A DNA stretch of 64,000 bases from an uncultured Bacteroidales bacterium (GCA_947303085.1 CAMYXP010000008.1:1-64000); one strand, 5' to 3'; shown: positions 48,850-59,510, numbered from the stretch's first letter. Made by a program: numbers and translations. Notes: generated by a model from the letters alone, not told the origin.

Positions 48850-48857
48850 CAAAAATA
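48850..48857 (-). promoter_or_regulatory. Promoter -7 element for the phosphatase gene
   Basis: TATTTTTG on the minus strand, 13 bases before the ATG at 48836. Confidence 0.5.
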
Positions 48858-48881
48858 ATAAAAAAACTCCAAACTATTTTG

Positions 48882-48889
48882 TATCTTTG
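48882..48889 (+). promoter_or_regulatory. Promoter -7 element for purL
   Basis: TATCTTTG, 20 bases before the purL ATG at 48910, divergent from the phosphatase promoter. Confidence 0.65.
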
Positions 48890-48909
48890 CGCCTTGAAAA
48901 TTTCATACC

Positions 48910-51900
48910 ATGATAATCTTTTTCAAAACCTGTCAGAACACCGTCATCGCTGTTGAAAGCGTTGAAAATCACAATGATAACGATATCAAAAAATTCAATT
49001 GGCTCTTCGGCGACGCCACAAAAATTGAAGAGAAAACCGTCAAAGGCTTCTTCTTCGGTCCGCGCCGCGAGATGATAACACCTTGGAGTACCAACGCCGT
49101 CGAAATAACTCAAAACATGGGCATTCGCGGCGTTTCTCGTATCGAGGAATTTCATCCCGTCGAGGAAAACGACAACAGCTTCGACCCGATGCTGCAAAAC
49201 AAATACCACGACCTCGACCAGAACGTGTTTTTCGTCGACCGCAAGCCTGAGCCCCTGAAATATATCACCGACATCGACGCCTACAACAACGAGGAAGGCC
49301 TCGCACTCAGCCAGGAAGAGATTGATTATCTGAAAGGTATAAGCAAGAAGATAGGCCGCGCCCTCACCGACTCGGAGGTCTACGGCTTCGCACAGGTCAA
49401 CTCGGAGCACTGCCGCCACAAAATCTTCAACGGCACCTTTATTATTAATGGCAATGAGATGCCCGACACTCTCTTCGCGCTCATCAAGAAGACCTCGAAA
49501 ACCAACACCAACCGCCTCGTTTCGGCATATAAAGACAACGTCGCCTTCATCCTCGGACCGAAGGTCGAACAGTTCGCGCCGGCAACGCAGCATAAAGCCG
49601 ACTTCTTCAAAATCAAAGATATAGACACCGTTATCTCTGTCAAGGCAGAGACTCATAACTTCCCGACAACGGTGGAGCCGTTCAACGGAGCAGCTACTGG
49701 CACCGGTGGTGAAATTCGTGACCGTCTTGCTGGCGGTAGAGGCTCTATCCCGTTAGCAGGAACAGCCGTTTACATGACTTGCTACCCTCGTAACGACGAG
49801 AGCCGCGAGTGGGAAGACAACTTCAAGGCGCGTCCGTGGCTTTACCAGACCCCTGAAGAGCTGCTCATCAAGGCTTCGAACGGCGCTTCTGACTTTGGAA
49901 ACAAGTTCGGACAGCCGCTCATCAACGGATCGCTCCTCACCTTCGAACATAGCGAAAACGACAATAAAACCAACGACTACGGCTATGACAAGGTCATCAT
50001 GCTTGCTGGCGGTATCGGATTTGCTCCGGCCGACGACAGCATGAAGGAAGATCCTGAGCCGGGTGACCTCATCATCGTGTTAGGCGGCGACAACTACCGC
50101 ATCGGTATGGGCGGTGCCGCGGTCTCGAGCGTGGGTACCGGACAGTATTCCAACGCCATCGAGCTCAACGCCGTGCAGCGCGCCAACCCGGAGATGCAGA
50201 AACGTGTGGCTAACGTCATCCGCGCCATGGTGGAGAACGAAAGCAACCCAGTGCGCTCGATCCACGACCACGGCGCCGGCGGTCACCTCAACTGCCTCAG
50301 CGAGCTCATCGACAAGAGCGGCGGCACAGTATACGTCGACAACCTCCCGATCGGCGACCCTACCCTTTCCGACAAGGAAATCATCGGAAACGAGTCACAG
50401 GAACGCATGGGATTGCTTGTAAATAAACAGGATACGGAGATTATCCGTCAGACAGCCGAACGCGAACGCGCACCTTATTATATGGTTGGCGAGTCAACCG
50501 ACGACCAGCGTTTAAGATTTGTCCGCAAAAACGGCGTCAATCCTATCGATTTGAGCCTCTCCGACTTCTTCGGAAGCGCTCCTAAGACAGTGTTGACAGA
50601 TAACGACGTCGATTACAACTTCAAGAAAATTGAATATCAGAATAATAAATTCGAGGATTACCTCAAGAAGGTGCTTCAGCTCGAAGGCGTAGCTTGCAAA
50701 GACTGGCTCACCAACAAGGTCGACCGCTCGGTTACTGGTCGTGTCGCCTTGCAGCAGTGCGCCGGCGAGGTGCAGCTTCCACTCACCGACCTCGGCATTA
50801 TGGCACTTGACTATCAAGGCGTTAGAGGCATCGGAACAGCGCTCGGACATGCTCCGGCAGCAGCTTTGATTAGCCCTGAAGCAGGCTCGAGACTCTCTGT
50901 GGCTGAATCACTTACAAACCTTGTTTGGGCTCCTATTGAGGAGAACCTCAAAGGCGTCTCGTTGAGCGCCAACTGGATGTGGCCAGCCAAGAACCCAGGC
51001 GAGAACGCACGACTCTACCGTGCTGTTAAAGCATTGAGCGACTTTGTGTTAGCACTCGGCATCAACGTCCCGACAGGTAAAGACTCGCTCTCGATGACAC
51101 AGAAATACAAAAACGGTCAGAAGGTCCTCGCTCCTGGCACAGTCATCGTGACGGCAGCGGGCGAAGTCACCGACATCCGTAAAGCCGTTAAGCCAGTGGT
51201 TGTCAACGACAAAGACACTGAAATTCTGTACATCGACTTCTCGAAAGACGCATTTAAACTCGGAGGCAGCAGCTTTGCACAGATCATCAACAGAGTCGGC
51301 GAAAGCACACCAGACATCGTTGATACTGAATACTTTAAGAAGTGCTTCAACACCTTGCAGAAACTCCTCGAACAGAAACTCGTTCTCGCAGGTCACGACG
51401 TGTCGGCAGGCGGCTTGATCACCACCTTGCTTGAGATGACGTTCGCCAACAACGAAGGCGGTATGGACATCGACCTCAGCTGTCTCGGCAGCGACCTTAT
51501 CAGCGTGGCATTCAGCGAGCAACCGGCTGTCGTTATCCAAGTTAAAGATAAGAAAATCAAAGAGTTACTCGATAAAGAAGGCATCAAATACGCCGTCATC
51601 GGCAAGCCAAACAGCAAGCGCAGCATTTCGTTGAAGAAAGATAATGAAACTTATGAGTTGGATATCAACGCCTTACGCGACCTTTGGTACAAGAGCTCAT
51701 ATCTCCTCGACAGAAAACAGAGTGGCGAAGCAAAGGCTAAAGAGCGTTTCGAAAACTATAAGAATCAAGCACTTAAGTTTGATTTCGGCAGCTTCACCGG
51801 CAAGGCTAAAGACCTCGGAATCAACATGCACCGTCGCACTCCATCGGGCGTGAAGGCAGCTATAATCCGTGAAAAAGGCTGCCAATGTGACCGTGAGATG

Positions 51901-52602
51901 GCTTATGCGCTCTACACTGCCGGCTTCGATGTCAAGGATGTACACATGACCGACCTCGTAAGCGGCCGCGAAGACCTCAGCGACGTGAATATGATAGTGT
52001 TTGTTGGCGGTTTCAGCAACTCCGACGTTCTCGGTTCAGCGAAGGGCTGGGCTGGAGCGTTCCTCTTCAACGAGAAAGCACGCAAGGCTCTCGAGAACTT
52101 CTACAAACGTCCCGACACCATGAGCCTCGGCGTCTGCAACGGCTGCCAGCTCATGACCGAGCTCAACCTCGTCTACCCTGACCACGACAAGCATCCGCGC
52201 ATGATTCACAACGACTCGCACAAGTTCGAGTCTGGCTTTGTGAACGTGAACATCGAGGACAGCAACAGCATCATGCTTTCAAGCCTCAAAGGCCGTCGTC
52301 TCGGTGTTTGGATCGCTCACGGAGAGGGCAAGTTCAACTTCCCATACGGCAAGGAGAAATACAACATCGCGTTGACCTACAGCTACGACGGATACCCAGC
52401 CAATCCTAACGGTTCGCCATGGTCAGTGGCAGGCATCTGCTCCGCCGACGGCCGTCATCTCGCGATGATGCCTCACCTCGAAAGAGCGTTCTTGCCATGG
52501 CAGTGGGCTTATTATCCGAGCGAGCGCAAAGACGATGAAGTGGCACCATGGATTGAGGCGTTTGTGAATGCAAAGGAATGGATTAAAAAGAATCGTAAAT
52601 AA
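48910..52602 (+). CDS. purL: Phosphoribosylformylglycinamidine synthase (large form)
   Basis: 1230 residues, single-chain PurL. N-terminal PurS-like domain, then FGAM synthase halves ([72 protein letters not shown]). A C-terminal class I glutaminase domain has nucleophile GVCNGCQLM and the end [14 protein letters not shown]. It converts FGAR to FGAM in purine synthesis using glutamine and ATP. Monocistronic with promoter and terminator. Confidence 0.97.
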   Translation: MIIFFKTCQNTVIAVESVENHNDNDIKKFNWLFGDATKIEEKTVKGFFFGPRREMITPWSTNAVEITQNMGIRGVSRIEEFHPVEENDNSFDPMLQNKYHDLDQNVFFVDRKPEPLKYITDIDAYNNEEGLALSQEEIDYLKGISKKIGRALTDSEVYGFAQVNSEHCRHKIFNGTFIINGNEMPDTLFALIKKTSKTNTNRLVSAYKDNVAFILGPKVEQFAPATQHKADFFKIKDIDTVISVKAETHNFPTTVEPFNGAATGTGGEIRDRLAGGRGSIPLAGTAVYMTCYPRNDESREWEDNFKARPWLYQTPEELLIKASNGASDFGNKFGQPLINGSLLTFEHSENDNKTNDYGYDKVIMLAGGIGFAPADDSMKEDPEPGDLIIVLGGDNYRIGMGGAAVSSVGTGQYSNAIELNAVQRANPEMQKRVANVIRAMVENESNPVRSIHDHGAGGHLNCLSELIDKSGGTVYVDNLPIGDPTLSDKEIIGNESQERMGLLVNKQDTEIIRQTAERERAPYYMVGESTDDQRLRFVRKNGVNPIDLSLSDFFGSAPKTVLTDNDVDYNFKKIEYQNNKFEDYLKKVLQLEGVACKDWLTNKVDRSVTGRVALQQCAGEVQLPLTDLGIMALDYQGVRGIGTALGHAPAAALISPEAGSRLSVAESLTNLVWAPIEENLKGVSLSANWMWPAKNPGENARLYRAVKALSDFVLALGINVPTGKDSLSMTQKYKNGQKVLAPGTVIVTAAGEVTDIRKAVKPVVVNDKDTEILYIDFSKDAFKLGGSSFAQIINRVGESTPDIVDTEYFKKCFNTLQKLLEQKLVLAGHDVSAGGLITTLLEMTFANNEGGMDIDLSCLGSDLISVAFSEQPAVVIQVKDKKIKELLDKEGIKYAVIGKPNSKRSISLKKDNETYELDINALRDLWYKSSYLLDRKQSGEAKAKERFENYKNQALKFDFGSFTGKAKDLGINMHRRTPSGVKAAIIREKGCQCDREMAYALYTAGFDVKDVHMTDLVSGREDLSDVNMIVFVGGFSNSDVLGSAKGWAGAFLFNEKARKALENFYKRPDTMSLGVCNGCQLMTELNLVYPDHDKHPRMIHNDSHKFESGFVNVNIEDSNSIMLSSLKGRRLGVWIAHGEGKFNFPYGKEKYNIALTYSYDGYPANPNGSPWSVAGICSADGRHLAMMPHLERAFLPWQWAYYPSERKDDEVAPWIEAFVNAKEWIKKNRK

Positions 52603-52604
52603 CG

Positions 52605-52632
52605 AAAAAAGCCGTCAACCGACGGCTTTTTT
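52605..52632. terminator. Intrinsic terminator between purL and holA
   Basis: AAAAAAGCCGTC, loop AACC, GACGGCTTTTTT; functional in both directions for the convergent pair. Confidence 0.93.
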
Positions 52633-53630
52633 TATTTCATTAGTTTATATATCATTTCTCGGTAGAGGTCTTTTTGCGAGACATCGCCGATATTATAGCC
52701 CTTGGATTTAAGGTCGAATTCTCGCAAAACGGCAATGTTATCGACGCATTTTTTGATGTTGTAGCGACGGGCGGCTTCGAAGTAGTCTTCGACGAAGAAT
52801 GGACTCACGCCCAAAACGCTGGCAACGTTATTTTTGCTTTTGTCGGTGGCGTAATGCAGTTTCAGTAGCTTGCAGTAATAGGCGTAAAGCATTATCACTG
52901 TGGCGATTAGAGGGTTTTCCTTGGTGTTGTCGCCGAAATAATTGATGATTTGCACCGCCTTCGGGAAGTCGCCGTAGCTGATGGCTTTCTGAAGCTCGAA
53001 GATGTTGAAATCCTTGGAGATTCCGATGTTATACTCAACGTCAAAGTCGTCGATTTCCTTTTTCTGTGGCACCGCAACCATCAGCTTTTCCAGCTCGTTG
53101 CGCACTTTCAGCAGGTCGGTGCCGAGGTAGTCGGCAAGCATCTGACAAGCTTTTTGCGAAATCTTATAATTCTTGGTTCCAAGAAAATTGACAATCCACT
53201 TCGGGATGTCCCTGTCGTAAAGCTTCTTCGACTCAAACAAAACATAGTCTTTGTCGAGTGTTTTCGCGAACTTCAGACGTTTGTCGAGCTTCTTGTATTT
53301 ATAGTTTAAAACCAGAATCGTGGTCTCAGGAATCATCTCCAAAAATGGTTCCATCGACTCGATGTTTTTCACGTCTTGAGCTTCTTTCACGATGATTACC
53401 AAGTAGTTACCCATCATCGGGAAATTGCGCGCCTGCGTCACGATGTCGTGCACGTTGACGTCTTTTCCGTAGAGGATAATCTGGTTGAAAGCCTTATCGG
53501 CCTCATCCAGCACGGTACTCTCGATGGCGTCGCTGATAGAGTCGATGAAATACGGCTCCTCTCCCATCAGGAAATACACCGGATGGTAAATCTTGTTCTT
53601 AATGTCCGAAAGAATTTGCTCGTAGGTCAT
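52632..53630 (-). CDS. holA: DNA polymerase III subunit delta
   Basis: 332 residues. YFLMGEEPYFIDSISDAIE and FAKTLDKDYVLFE type motifs with DYLGTDLLKVRNELEKL match the clamp-loader delta subunit (AAA+ domains without Walker A). Opens the beta clamp in DNA replication. Its start overlaps the stop of the AMP nucleosidase gene by one base. Confidence 0.93.
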   Translation of the reverse strand: MTYEQILSDIKNKIYHPVYFLMGEEPYFIDSISDAIESTVLDEADKAFNQIILYGKDVNVHDIVTQARNFPMMGNYLVIIVKEAQDVKNIESMEPFLEMIPETTILVLNYKYKKLDKRLKFAKTLDKDYVLFESKKLYDRDIPKWIVNFLGTKNYKISQKACQMLADYLGTDLLKVRNELEKLMVAVPQKKEIDDFDVEYNIGISKDFNIFELQKAISYGDFPKAVQIINYFGDNTKENPLIATVIMLYAYYCKLLKLHYATDKSKNNVASVLGVSPFFVEDYFEAARRYNIKKCVDNIAVLREFDLKSKGYNIGDVSQKDLYREMIYKLMK

Positions 53631-54400
53631 TAGAAGTGCAAGTGTTTGACTGTCAGCTTATTTTCAATAATCTGATGCAAAGCGTCGATGCCGATTCTGA
53701 TATGTTCGTCAACGAACATCGAACTCACTTTCTTGTCGCTTGCTTCTGTCTTGACGCCTTCAGGAATCATCGGCTGGTCGCTAACGAGCAGCAATGCGCC
53801 GGTAGGAATCTCGTTGGCGAAGCCTGCCGCAAAGATGGTAGCTGTCTCCATATCAACCGCCATGCAGCGTGTTTTATGCAGATATTCCTTGAATTCCTCG
53901 TCGTATTCCCACACGCGGCGGTTGGTGGTATAAACCGTTCCTGTCCAGTAGTCGTGGCCATGGTCGCGGATGGTAGTCGAGATAGCTTTCTGCAGCGAGA
54001 ACGCCGGCAGCGCTGGCACTTCAGGAAGAAGATAGTTGTTTGACGTTCCTTCGCCACGGATGGCAGCGATAGGCAAGATGTAGTCGCCGACCTGGTTTTT
54101 CTTCTTCACACCGCCGCATTTGCCCAGGAAAAGCACGGCTTTCGGATGAACCGCACTCAGCAGGTCCATGATGGTGGCAGCGTTGGCGCTTCCCATTCCG
54201 AAGTTGATCATCGTGATGTCGCCCGCCGTGGCACAAGGCATTGAGCGGTCGCGGCTCACTATCGACACGCCGTTCCAGAATGCGAACAGCTCCAGATAAT
54301 GCGAGAAATTCGTCAAAAGAATATATTCCCCGAACTTGTCGAGCGCCTGCCCGGTATAGCGTGGCAGCCAGTTTTCAGTGATCTCCTGTTTCGTCTTCAT
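53630..54400 (-). CDS. amn: AMP nucleosidase
   Basis: 256 residues from the ATG at 54400 (MKTKQEITENWLPRYTG), preferred because the promoter is at 54416-54423. PNP/UDP phosphorylase fold: MINFGMGSANAATIMDLL, FLGKCGGVKKKNQVGDYILP, and MAVDMETATIFAAGF. The family in this phylum is annotated as AMP nucleosidase, releasing adenine from AMP. Substrate assignment is by family only. Confidence 0.88.
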   Translation of the reverse strand: MKTKQEITENWLPRYTGQALDKFGEYILLTNFSHYLELFAFWNGVSIVSRDRSMPCATAGDITMINFGMGSANAATIMDLLSAVHPKAVLFLGKCGGVKKKNQVGDYILPIAAIRGEGTSNNYLLPEVPALPAFSLQKAISTTIRDHGHDYWTGTVYTTNRRVWEYDEEFKEYLHKTRCMAVDMETATIFAAGFANEIPTGALLLVSDQPMIPEGVKTEASDKKVSSMFVDEHIRIGIDALHQIIENKLTVKHLHF

Positions 54401-54415
54401 AAAGCTAATTTTTTG

Positions 54416-54423
54416 CAAATTTA
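54416..54423 (-). promoter_or_regulatory. Promoter -7 element for amn-holA
   Basis: TAAATTTG on the minus strand, 15 bases before the ATG at 54400. Confidence 0.5.
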
Positions 54424-54436
54424 GTAATATTTTCAT

Positions 54437-54444
54437 TATTTTTG
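54437..54444 (+). promoter_or_regulatory. Promoter -7 element for the 54460 radical SAM gene
   Basis: TATTTTTG, 15 bases before the ATG at 54460; divergent from amn. Confidence 0.5.
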
Positions 54445-54459
54445 CAAAAAATTTTGAAA

Positions 54460-55236
54460 ATGGCATTTTTATCAGAAGATTTGGTTTTCGGTCCGATTCA
54501 TAGTCGAAGGCTGGGCAACTCGTTGGGCGTCAATTTGTTGCCGAAGGTTGGAAAGATCTGTACCTTCAACTGCGTTTATTGCGAATGCGGCTGGAATCCG
54601 GAACATCGCGACGAGAAAGCACGTTTGGCGACACCTCAGGAATATGAGCAAACACTGGAGAATGCGCTGAAAAGCCTCGTCGGGACGCCGAAAGAACCCG
54701 ACAGCATCACGTTTTCGGGCAACGGCGAGCCGACACTGCACCCTAACTTCCCGGAAATCATCGATATAACTATAAAACTCAGAGACAAATACGTTCCGAA
54801 GGCGGTCATCAGCGTGCTGACCAACGGAACGAATATTCATAACGAAAAGGTTTTCAAGACTTTGCAACGGGTCGACAATAACATCTGCAAACTCGACGGC
54901 GGAACTATGGATATTATTAATAAGGTGAACATGCCCAATGTGAAGATAAATCTCGAGCAATATATCGCGGATCTGCAACGCTTTGAAGGTCAGGTGATTA
55001 TCCAGACTTTATTCCTTCGCGGCGAGCATAACGGCACAAAAATCGACAACACCACCGACGAGGAAATCAATCTTTGGCTCGAGCATTTGAAAAAGATAAA
55101 GCCAAGAAAAACAATGATTTACGTCATCGACCGTGAGACACCCGAAAAGAATCTCGAAAAGCTGTCGACAGAGGAAATGAGCCGCATAGCCGATAAAGTC
55201 AAGGCATTGGGACTCAAGGTCGAATTCTATTCATAA
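54460..55236 (+). CDS. Radical SAM protein of unknown function
   Basis: 258 residues from MAFLSEDLVFGPIHSRRLG. The cluster motif is KICTFNCVYCECG (CxxxCxxC, about 31-38), followed by TFSGNGEPTLHPNFPEI. No SPASM cysteines at the C-terminus. This compact form (PIHSRRLGNSLGVNLLP) is widespread in anaerobes; I know of no assigned reaction. Monocistronic. Confidence 0.87.
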   Translation: MAFLSEDLVFGPIHSRRLGNSLGVNLLPKVGKICTFNCVYCECGWNPEHRDEKARLATPQEYEQTLENALKSLVGTPKEPDSITFSGNGEPTLHPNFPEIIDITIKLRDKYVPKAVISVLTNGTNIHNEKVFKTLQRVDNNICKLDGGTMDIINKVNMPNVKINLEQYIADLQRFEGQVIIQTLFLRGEHNGTKIDNTTDEEINLWLEHLKKIKPRKTMIYVIDRETPEKNLEKLSTEEMSRIADKVKALGLKVEFYS

Positions 55237-55276
55237 AATATTTTTTAAATTTTTCGTTATTATTAAAAATTTTAAC

Positions 55277-55284
55277 TAACTTTG
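55277..55284 (+). promoter_or_regulatory. Promoter -7 element for the 55318-rsmD operon
   Basis: TAACTTTG, 33 bases before the ATG at 55318. Confidence 0.6.
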
Positions 55285-55317
55285 CAACGCAAAAAAAGTA
55301 AATAAAAGTTTACAATC

Positions 55318-55932
55318 ATGAATAATAAAAAACTTACAATCATTAACATTGTTTTAGCAATCGTTGCTGTATTTTTGGCTTATTTAGTATTCGACAGCGT
55401 CAGACAGCCTGTTGTTTTCGAAAACACCCGTAGAGAAAGAGAAATCAAGGTGGTCCAGAGCTTGAAAGACATCAGAAGCACACAGACTCTGTTCAAACAG
55501 ACCTACAACAGATACACCGCCAGCTTCGATTCACTCATTGAATACGTTAGAACAGGCGAACTTCCTATCGTTAACATGATTCCTGATCCTGAGGATACCA
55601 CATTTACAAGAACCATCAACGATACAGTCGGTTACATCAAGGTCATCGACTCGTTGTTCAACAGCAGAGAGAACTTCGACATCAACAGTCTGCGCATCGT
55701 TCCGTTCTCACAGGATGTGGAATTCGAACTCCAGGCAGGTTACATCATGCGTGGCGGTTTGAAGGTGGCTGTGTTTGAGGCTAAAACCCCTTACAAGTCA
55801 TACCTCTGGGATCTCGACCAACAGCGCGTCAACAACTTGAGAGCTGAACAGGAAGACCTCAACAAATACGCAGGTTTGAAGGTCGGTTCGATGGACGAGC
55901 CTTCGACAAGCGGTAACTGGGAATCATTGTAA
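55318..55932 (+). CDS. Conserved hypothetical protein with N-terminal membrane anchor
   Basis: 204 residues. One TM at about 7-25 (LTIINIVLAIVAVFLAYLVF), then a charged periplasmic domain (RREREIKVVQSLKDIRSTQT; SFDSLIEYVRTGELP). First gene of an operon with DUF3822 and rsmD. No function recognised. Confidence 0.8.
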   Translation: MNNKKLTIINIVLAIVAVFLAYLVFDSVRQPVVFENTRREREIKVVQSLKDIRSTQTLFKQTYNRYTASFDSLIEYVRTGELPIVNMIPDPEDTTFTRTINDTVGYIKVIDSLFNSRENFDINSLRIVPFSQDVEFELQAGYIMRGGLKVAVFEAKTPYKSYLWDLDQQRVNNLRAEQEDLNKYAGLKVGSMDEPSTSGNWESL

Positions 55933-55934
55933 TC

Positions 55935-56546
55935 ATGTTTCCTGAAGTCGAGAATTTGAACACAAAAGAATTAACCATCCAGCGTTTGTTGGATGGTTTT
56001 TTGGTTATTGTCGACAACAACCGCAACACTTTTGTGCCGAAAGACCTATATCAGGAGAAAAATAAAGCCAAATATCTCGATTTTCTTGGTCTTAACGACG
56101 ACGATAGCGTGATACTCGCCGATTTCATTGAGTTGGCTGACATGTATAACGTGTATTCAATGTCGAAAAACGACTACGAAAATGCCGGGAAAAGCTCGAA
56201 AAACATAAAGTTTCAGCATGCTTCGAGCGTGCTTTTGACGAGTTTGATAAAAGAAAACCTCGAGCGCACCGACGACACCAGAGTTTATCTCAACATCAAA
56301 GACCAATGCTTTGAGATGATGGTTTTGAAAGGAGTTAACTTATTGTTTGACAACAACTTCCGTTTCAAGACAAAAGAAGACTTCCTTTATTTCCTGCTAT
56401 TCTCGATTGAGCAGCTGCATCTCGACGCCGGTTCGGTGCCGGTTTATTTTCTCGGCATGATTGAAGAAAAATCGAAGATTGTGGAGATGACCTCGAGATA
56501 TGTGCGCGACATCCGATTCAAAAAACTAACACCATGCGAATTATAA
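55935..56546 (+). CDS. DUF3822 family protein
   Basis: 203 residues, cytoplasmic. NTKELTIQRLLDGFLVIVD, FQHASSVLLTSLIKEN and DFLYFLLFSIEQLHLD fit DUF3822, an actin-like ATPase-fold family that in Bacteroidota usually precedes rsmD, as here (13-base overlap). Function unknown. Confidence 0.82.
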   Translation: MFPEVENLNTKELTIQRLLDGFLVIVDNNRNTFVPKDLYQEKNKAKYLDFLGLNDDDSVILADFIELADMYNVYSMSKNDYENAGKSSKNIKFQHASSVLLTSLIKENLERTDDTRVYLNIKDQCFEMMVLKGVNLLFDNNFRFKTKEDFLYFLLFSIEQLHLDAGSVPVYFLGMIEEKSKIVEMTSRYVRDIRFKKLTPCEL

Positions 56547-57085
56547 GAGGAAAACATCAGAGACGTCAGATTGTGGCGCCCGACAACCTGCCGACGCGTC
56601 CGACGACCGACATGGCGAAGGAGAGCCTGTTTAACATCCTTGAAAATCAGATAGATCTGGAGGAGACGACGGCTTTGGACCTCTTTGCCGGCACGGGAAA
56701 CATCTCATACGAACTGGTCTCGAGAGGCTGTCCGAACGTGACCGCCGTCGACGAGAACAACAACTGCGTGAGATTTATCAGAGAGACAGCTAACAAGCTG
56801 AATATGAATGAGTTGGCAGTTGTAAAATCAGACGTATTCAGGTTTTTGCCAATGCATAAAGCGAAATATGATTTGATTTTCGCCGACCCGCCTTACGACT
56901 GCAAACACTACGAATTGCTGGTGAATCTCATTTTTGAGAACCAGTTGCTGAAAGAAGACGGCATCTTCGTGTTGGAACACGACAGAACCATCGATTTCTC
57001 GGAGCATCCTAACTATTACGATCATCGCAAATACGGTAAGGTGAACTTTACGTTTTTTTCGGCTTCGCCTCAAAAAACAGTGTAG
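56534..57085 (+). CDS. rsmD: 16S rRNA (guanine966-N2)-methyltransferase
   Basis: 183 residues. MRIIRGKHQRRQIVAP, PTTDMAKESLFNIL, SAM site DLFAGTGNISYELVSRG and catalytic FADPPYD are diagnostic. Methylates G966 of 16S rRNA. Its last codon and TAG stop lie in a short tandem repeat. Confidence 0.94.
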   Translation: MRIIRGKHQRRQIVAPDNLPTRPTTDMAKESLFNILENQIDLEETTALDLFAGTGNISYELVSRGCPNVTAVDENNNCVRFIRETANKLNMNELAVVKSDVFRFLPMHKAKYDLIFADPPYDCKHYELLVNLIFENQLLKEDGIFVLEHDRTIDFSEHPNYYDHRKYGKVNFTFFSASPQKTV

Positions 57086-57132
57086 AGTTTAGAGTGTAGA
57101 GTTTAGAGTAGTTTAAAAGTTGAAAGTTTAAA
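57080..57132. repeat. Tandem repeat AGTGTAGAGTTTAG, copy 2 of the CTCTAAAC family
   Basis: Two exact 14-base units plus a partial, then GTTGAAAGTTTA. It is the reverse-complement relative of 22683-22700 and covers the rsmD stop codon and the leader of the C69 gene. Confidence 0.7.
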
Positions 57133-57143
57133 AATTTATAGAT

Positions 57144-58736
57144 ATGAAAGCAACCATTAAATCCTTAATCACGTTAGTTATAATCGCAATGACAATGAGC
57201 ATTAGCGCTCAGGTCAACGTTGACGAATATGAATTTGAAGGTGCCAACTGCACCAGCATCATGGTGGGCAGAAAGGCTTCTACCGACGGCTCGGTGATGA
57301 CGTCGCACACCTGCGACAGCTGGTACCGCACCTGGATGCGCTGGGAGCCGGCAGCCGACTACGAAGACAACTCATGGACCAAGGTCTACAAAGGCACCAT
57401 GCACACCTCGAGTCCGAGCGAGATAAAAGGCTTGGAGGTGGCAGCTGAGATTCCGCAGGCCAACCACACCTACGCCTACCTCAACACCGCATATCCTTGC
57501 TTCAACGAGAAACAGCTGGCAATAGGCGAGACCACCTTCTCGGGTCCCGACACCTTAGTGAACAAAGATGGCGCGTTCCTCATCGAGGAGCTGGAGCGCA
57601 TCGCACTGCAACGTTGTGACAACGCCCGCGACGCCATCAAACTCATTGCCGAATACATTAAAGAATACGGCTACGGTGACGGCGGCGAGGCTATCACCAT
57701 CGCCGACACCAAAGAGGTGTGGCTCATGGAAATCATGGGCGAAGGTCCCGACAAGATCGGTGGCATCTGGGCGGCACAGAGAGTGCCTGACGGCGAGGTC
57801 AGCGTGTCGGCTAACATCCCTAGAATCAAATACTTAAACAGAAAAGACGAGAAAAACTTCATGTGTTCCGACAACGTCGAAGAGGTGGCAAAGAAATACG
57901 GCCTCTGGGACGGCGAAGGCGAGCTGATTTGGTATAAGGCTTTCGGCAGCAGCTACTCGAACGGAAAGAACTTCCGCGAGCGTGAATGGTTTATCTTCAA
58001 CGAGTTAGCACCATCGTTAAAGCTCGACAGAGACGGCGAAGAGCTCCCGTTCTCGGTGAAGCCTGAAAACAAAGTCGACGTGCGCGACGTGATGCGCCTG
58101 CTACGCAGCTACTACGAAGGCACCGACATGGACCTCACACGTAACCTCAAGATAGTCAACAGAAACGGCGACACCATCATCTCCCCTACCGCCAACCCTT
58201 GGATGGGCGGCAACGAGCAGAAGGTGTACAACATGCTTAAGCCAGGCACCATCGAGTTCAAGCGCGGCGTGGCAATGTCGTGGTGTTCCTACTCATTCGT
58301 GGCACAGCTCCGCGACGGCATGCCTGACGAGATTGGCGGCATCTGCTGGATCGGCGTCGAGAACCCTGGACAAAGCCCGAGAATACCCGTTTACAGCGGC
58401 TGCCGACAGATGCCATCGTGCTTCGACAGATGCGGACACGGCCATTTCGACGAGCAGACAGCGTTGTGGCGTTACAGAAAAGCCAACAAACTCGCTCAGG
58501 TAAACTGGGGATTGTGCAAAGACGTGATGTACGCCAACATCCTTCGTTACGAAGAGAAGGCTATGGAAGAGATGCCTGAGCTGGAGAAGAAGGTTGAGAA
58601 GCTTCTCAAGAAAGGCGAAAAAGAAGAAGCCACCAAGATGCTCAACAGATACACAGCCGACTTTGAGGCTGCCACAGCTGAGACTTGGAAAGAAATGGAA
58701 CACTCGTTCTGGGAGAGATTCTGGACGGGATTCTAA
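57144..58736 (+). CDS. Secreted C69 family dipeptidase
   Basis: 530 residues. Signal peptide to about residue 22, a short propeptide, then the Ntn nucleophile Cys36 in ANCTSIMVGRKASTDGSVM. Other C69 features are ITIADTKEVWLMEIMGEGP and VSANIPRIKYL. It cleaves dipeptides, probably in the periplasm, completing protein breakdown begun by the C10/C25/M13 enzymes. Its TAA overlaps the ATG of a broken gene. Confidence 0.92.
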   Translation: MKATIKSLITLVIIAMTMSISAQVNVDEYEFEGANCTSIMVGRKASTDGSVMTSHTCDSWYRTWMRWEPAADYEDNSWTKVYKGTMHTSSPSEIKGLEVAAEIPQANHTYAYLNTAYPCFNEKQLAIGETTFSGPDTLVNKDGAFLIEELERIALQRCDNARDAIKLIAEYIKEYGYGDGGEAITIADTKEVWLMEIMGEGPDKIGGIWAAQRVPDGEVSVSANIPRIKYLNRKDEKNFMCSDNVEEVAKKYGLWDGEGELIWYKAFGSSYSNGKNFREREWFIFNELAPSLKLDRDGEELPFSVKPENKVDVRDVMRLLRSYYEGTDMDLTRNLKIVNRNGDTIISPTANPWMGGNEQKVYNMLKPGTIEFKRGVAMSWCSYSFVAQLRDGMPDEIGGICWIGVENPGQSPRIPVYSGCRQMPSCFDRCGHGHFDEQTALWRYRKANKLAQVNWGLCKDVMYANILRYEEKAMEEMPELEKKVEKLLKKGEKEEATKMLNRYTADFEAATAETWKEMEHSFWERFWTGF

Positions 58737-59453
58737 TGAAACGACTTTTTGTCATACTATTGCTGCTGTCATCGGCGGTGACACTCGCCAGCCAGACTCT
58801 GGAAGCCGAGCGTCTGCCCGACCTTAATATACCTCGCGCCGGACATAACGTGTTTTATGTTGGCGGCGAGCTGACGGTGGTGGGCGGTCACACCTCAGGT
58901 TTTGTGATGACTCCGACTGCCGAATATTTCAGCGACGGCGCATGGCATCTGGTGCCGACGATGACGGAGTTTGGAAGCATAAAATACAACCGCCCCGCTA
59001 TCGCTGACAAAAAGGCAAAACGTGCTTATTTACTTGGCAACGACTCGACAAACCGCGTTTATGTAGTGGCAGTGGAATACGACAAGCGGCCGGCACCGCA
59101 CCAAATCGGAAATCGCCACCGACGAGCTTATGGCTCGCATCATCCAGCTGATGGAGACACAACAGGTTTATCTTAACCAGGATTTGAAAGTTAGCGATGT
59201 GGCTGATGCGCTTGGAGTGCATCGCAACACCATTTCGGCCTGCATCAACGCGCAAAAAGGATGTTCGTTCAACCAATTCATCAATGATTATCGTGTTGAG
59301 CACGCCAAAAAACTGCTTCGCGAGACTGACGAAATAAAGATTTCCCACATCTGCCACGAGGCCGGCTTTGCCACCGAGAGCACTTTCTTCCGCGCCTTCA
59401 AAGCCTCCACTGGAATGACTCCGAAGGAGTGGGCGGATATTAATAAACAGTAA
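58736..59453 (+). pseudogene. Remnant of a kelch-sensor AraC-family regulator
   Basis: The first frame (ATG at 58736) has a signal peptide and a kelch-like start: LPDLNIPRAGHNVFYVGGEL, VVGGHTSG. It continues to a stop at 59176 in unrelated residues. In another frame from about 59095, TKSEIATDELMARIIQLME leads into a complete AraC-type HTH (LKVSDVADALGVHRNTISAC; ICHEAGFATESTFFRAFKAS). I recall full-length Bacteroidota proteins with both parts separated by several hundred residues. An internal deletion with frameshift around 59075-59105 is the simplest reading. The AraC part alone could still be translated from the ATG at 59130. Confidence 0.75.
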
Positions 59454-59472
59454 TTTTACTTGCAATTTACAC

Positions 59473-59510
59473 AATCGACTTGCAATTTGCATTTTGCAAG
59501 TCGATTTTTT
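59473..59510 (+). terminator. Intrinsic terminator after the AraC remnant
   Basis: AATCGACTTGCAA, loop, TTGCAAGTCGATT followed by a T run. Confidence 0.88.
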
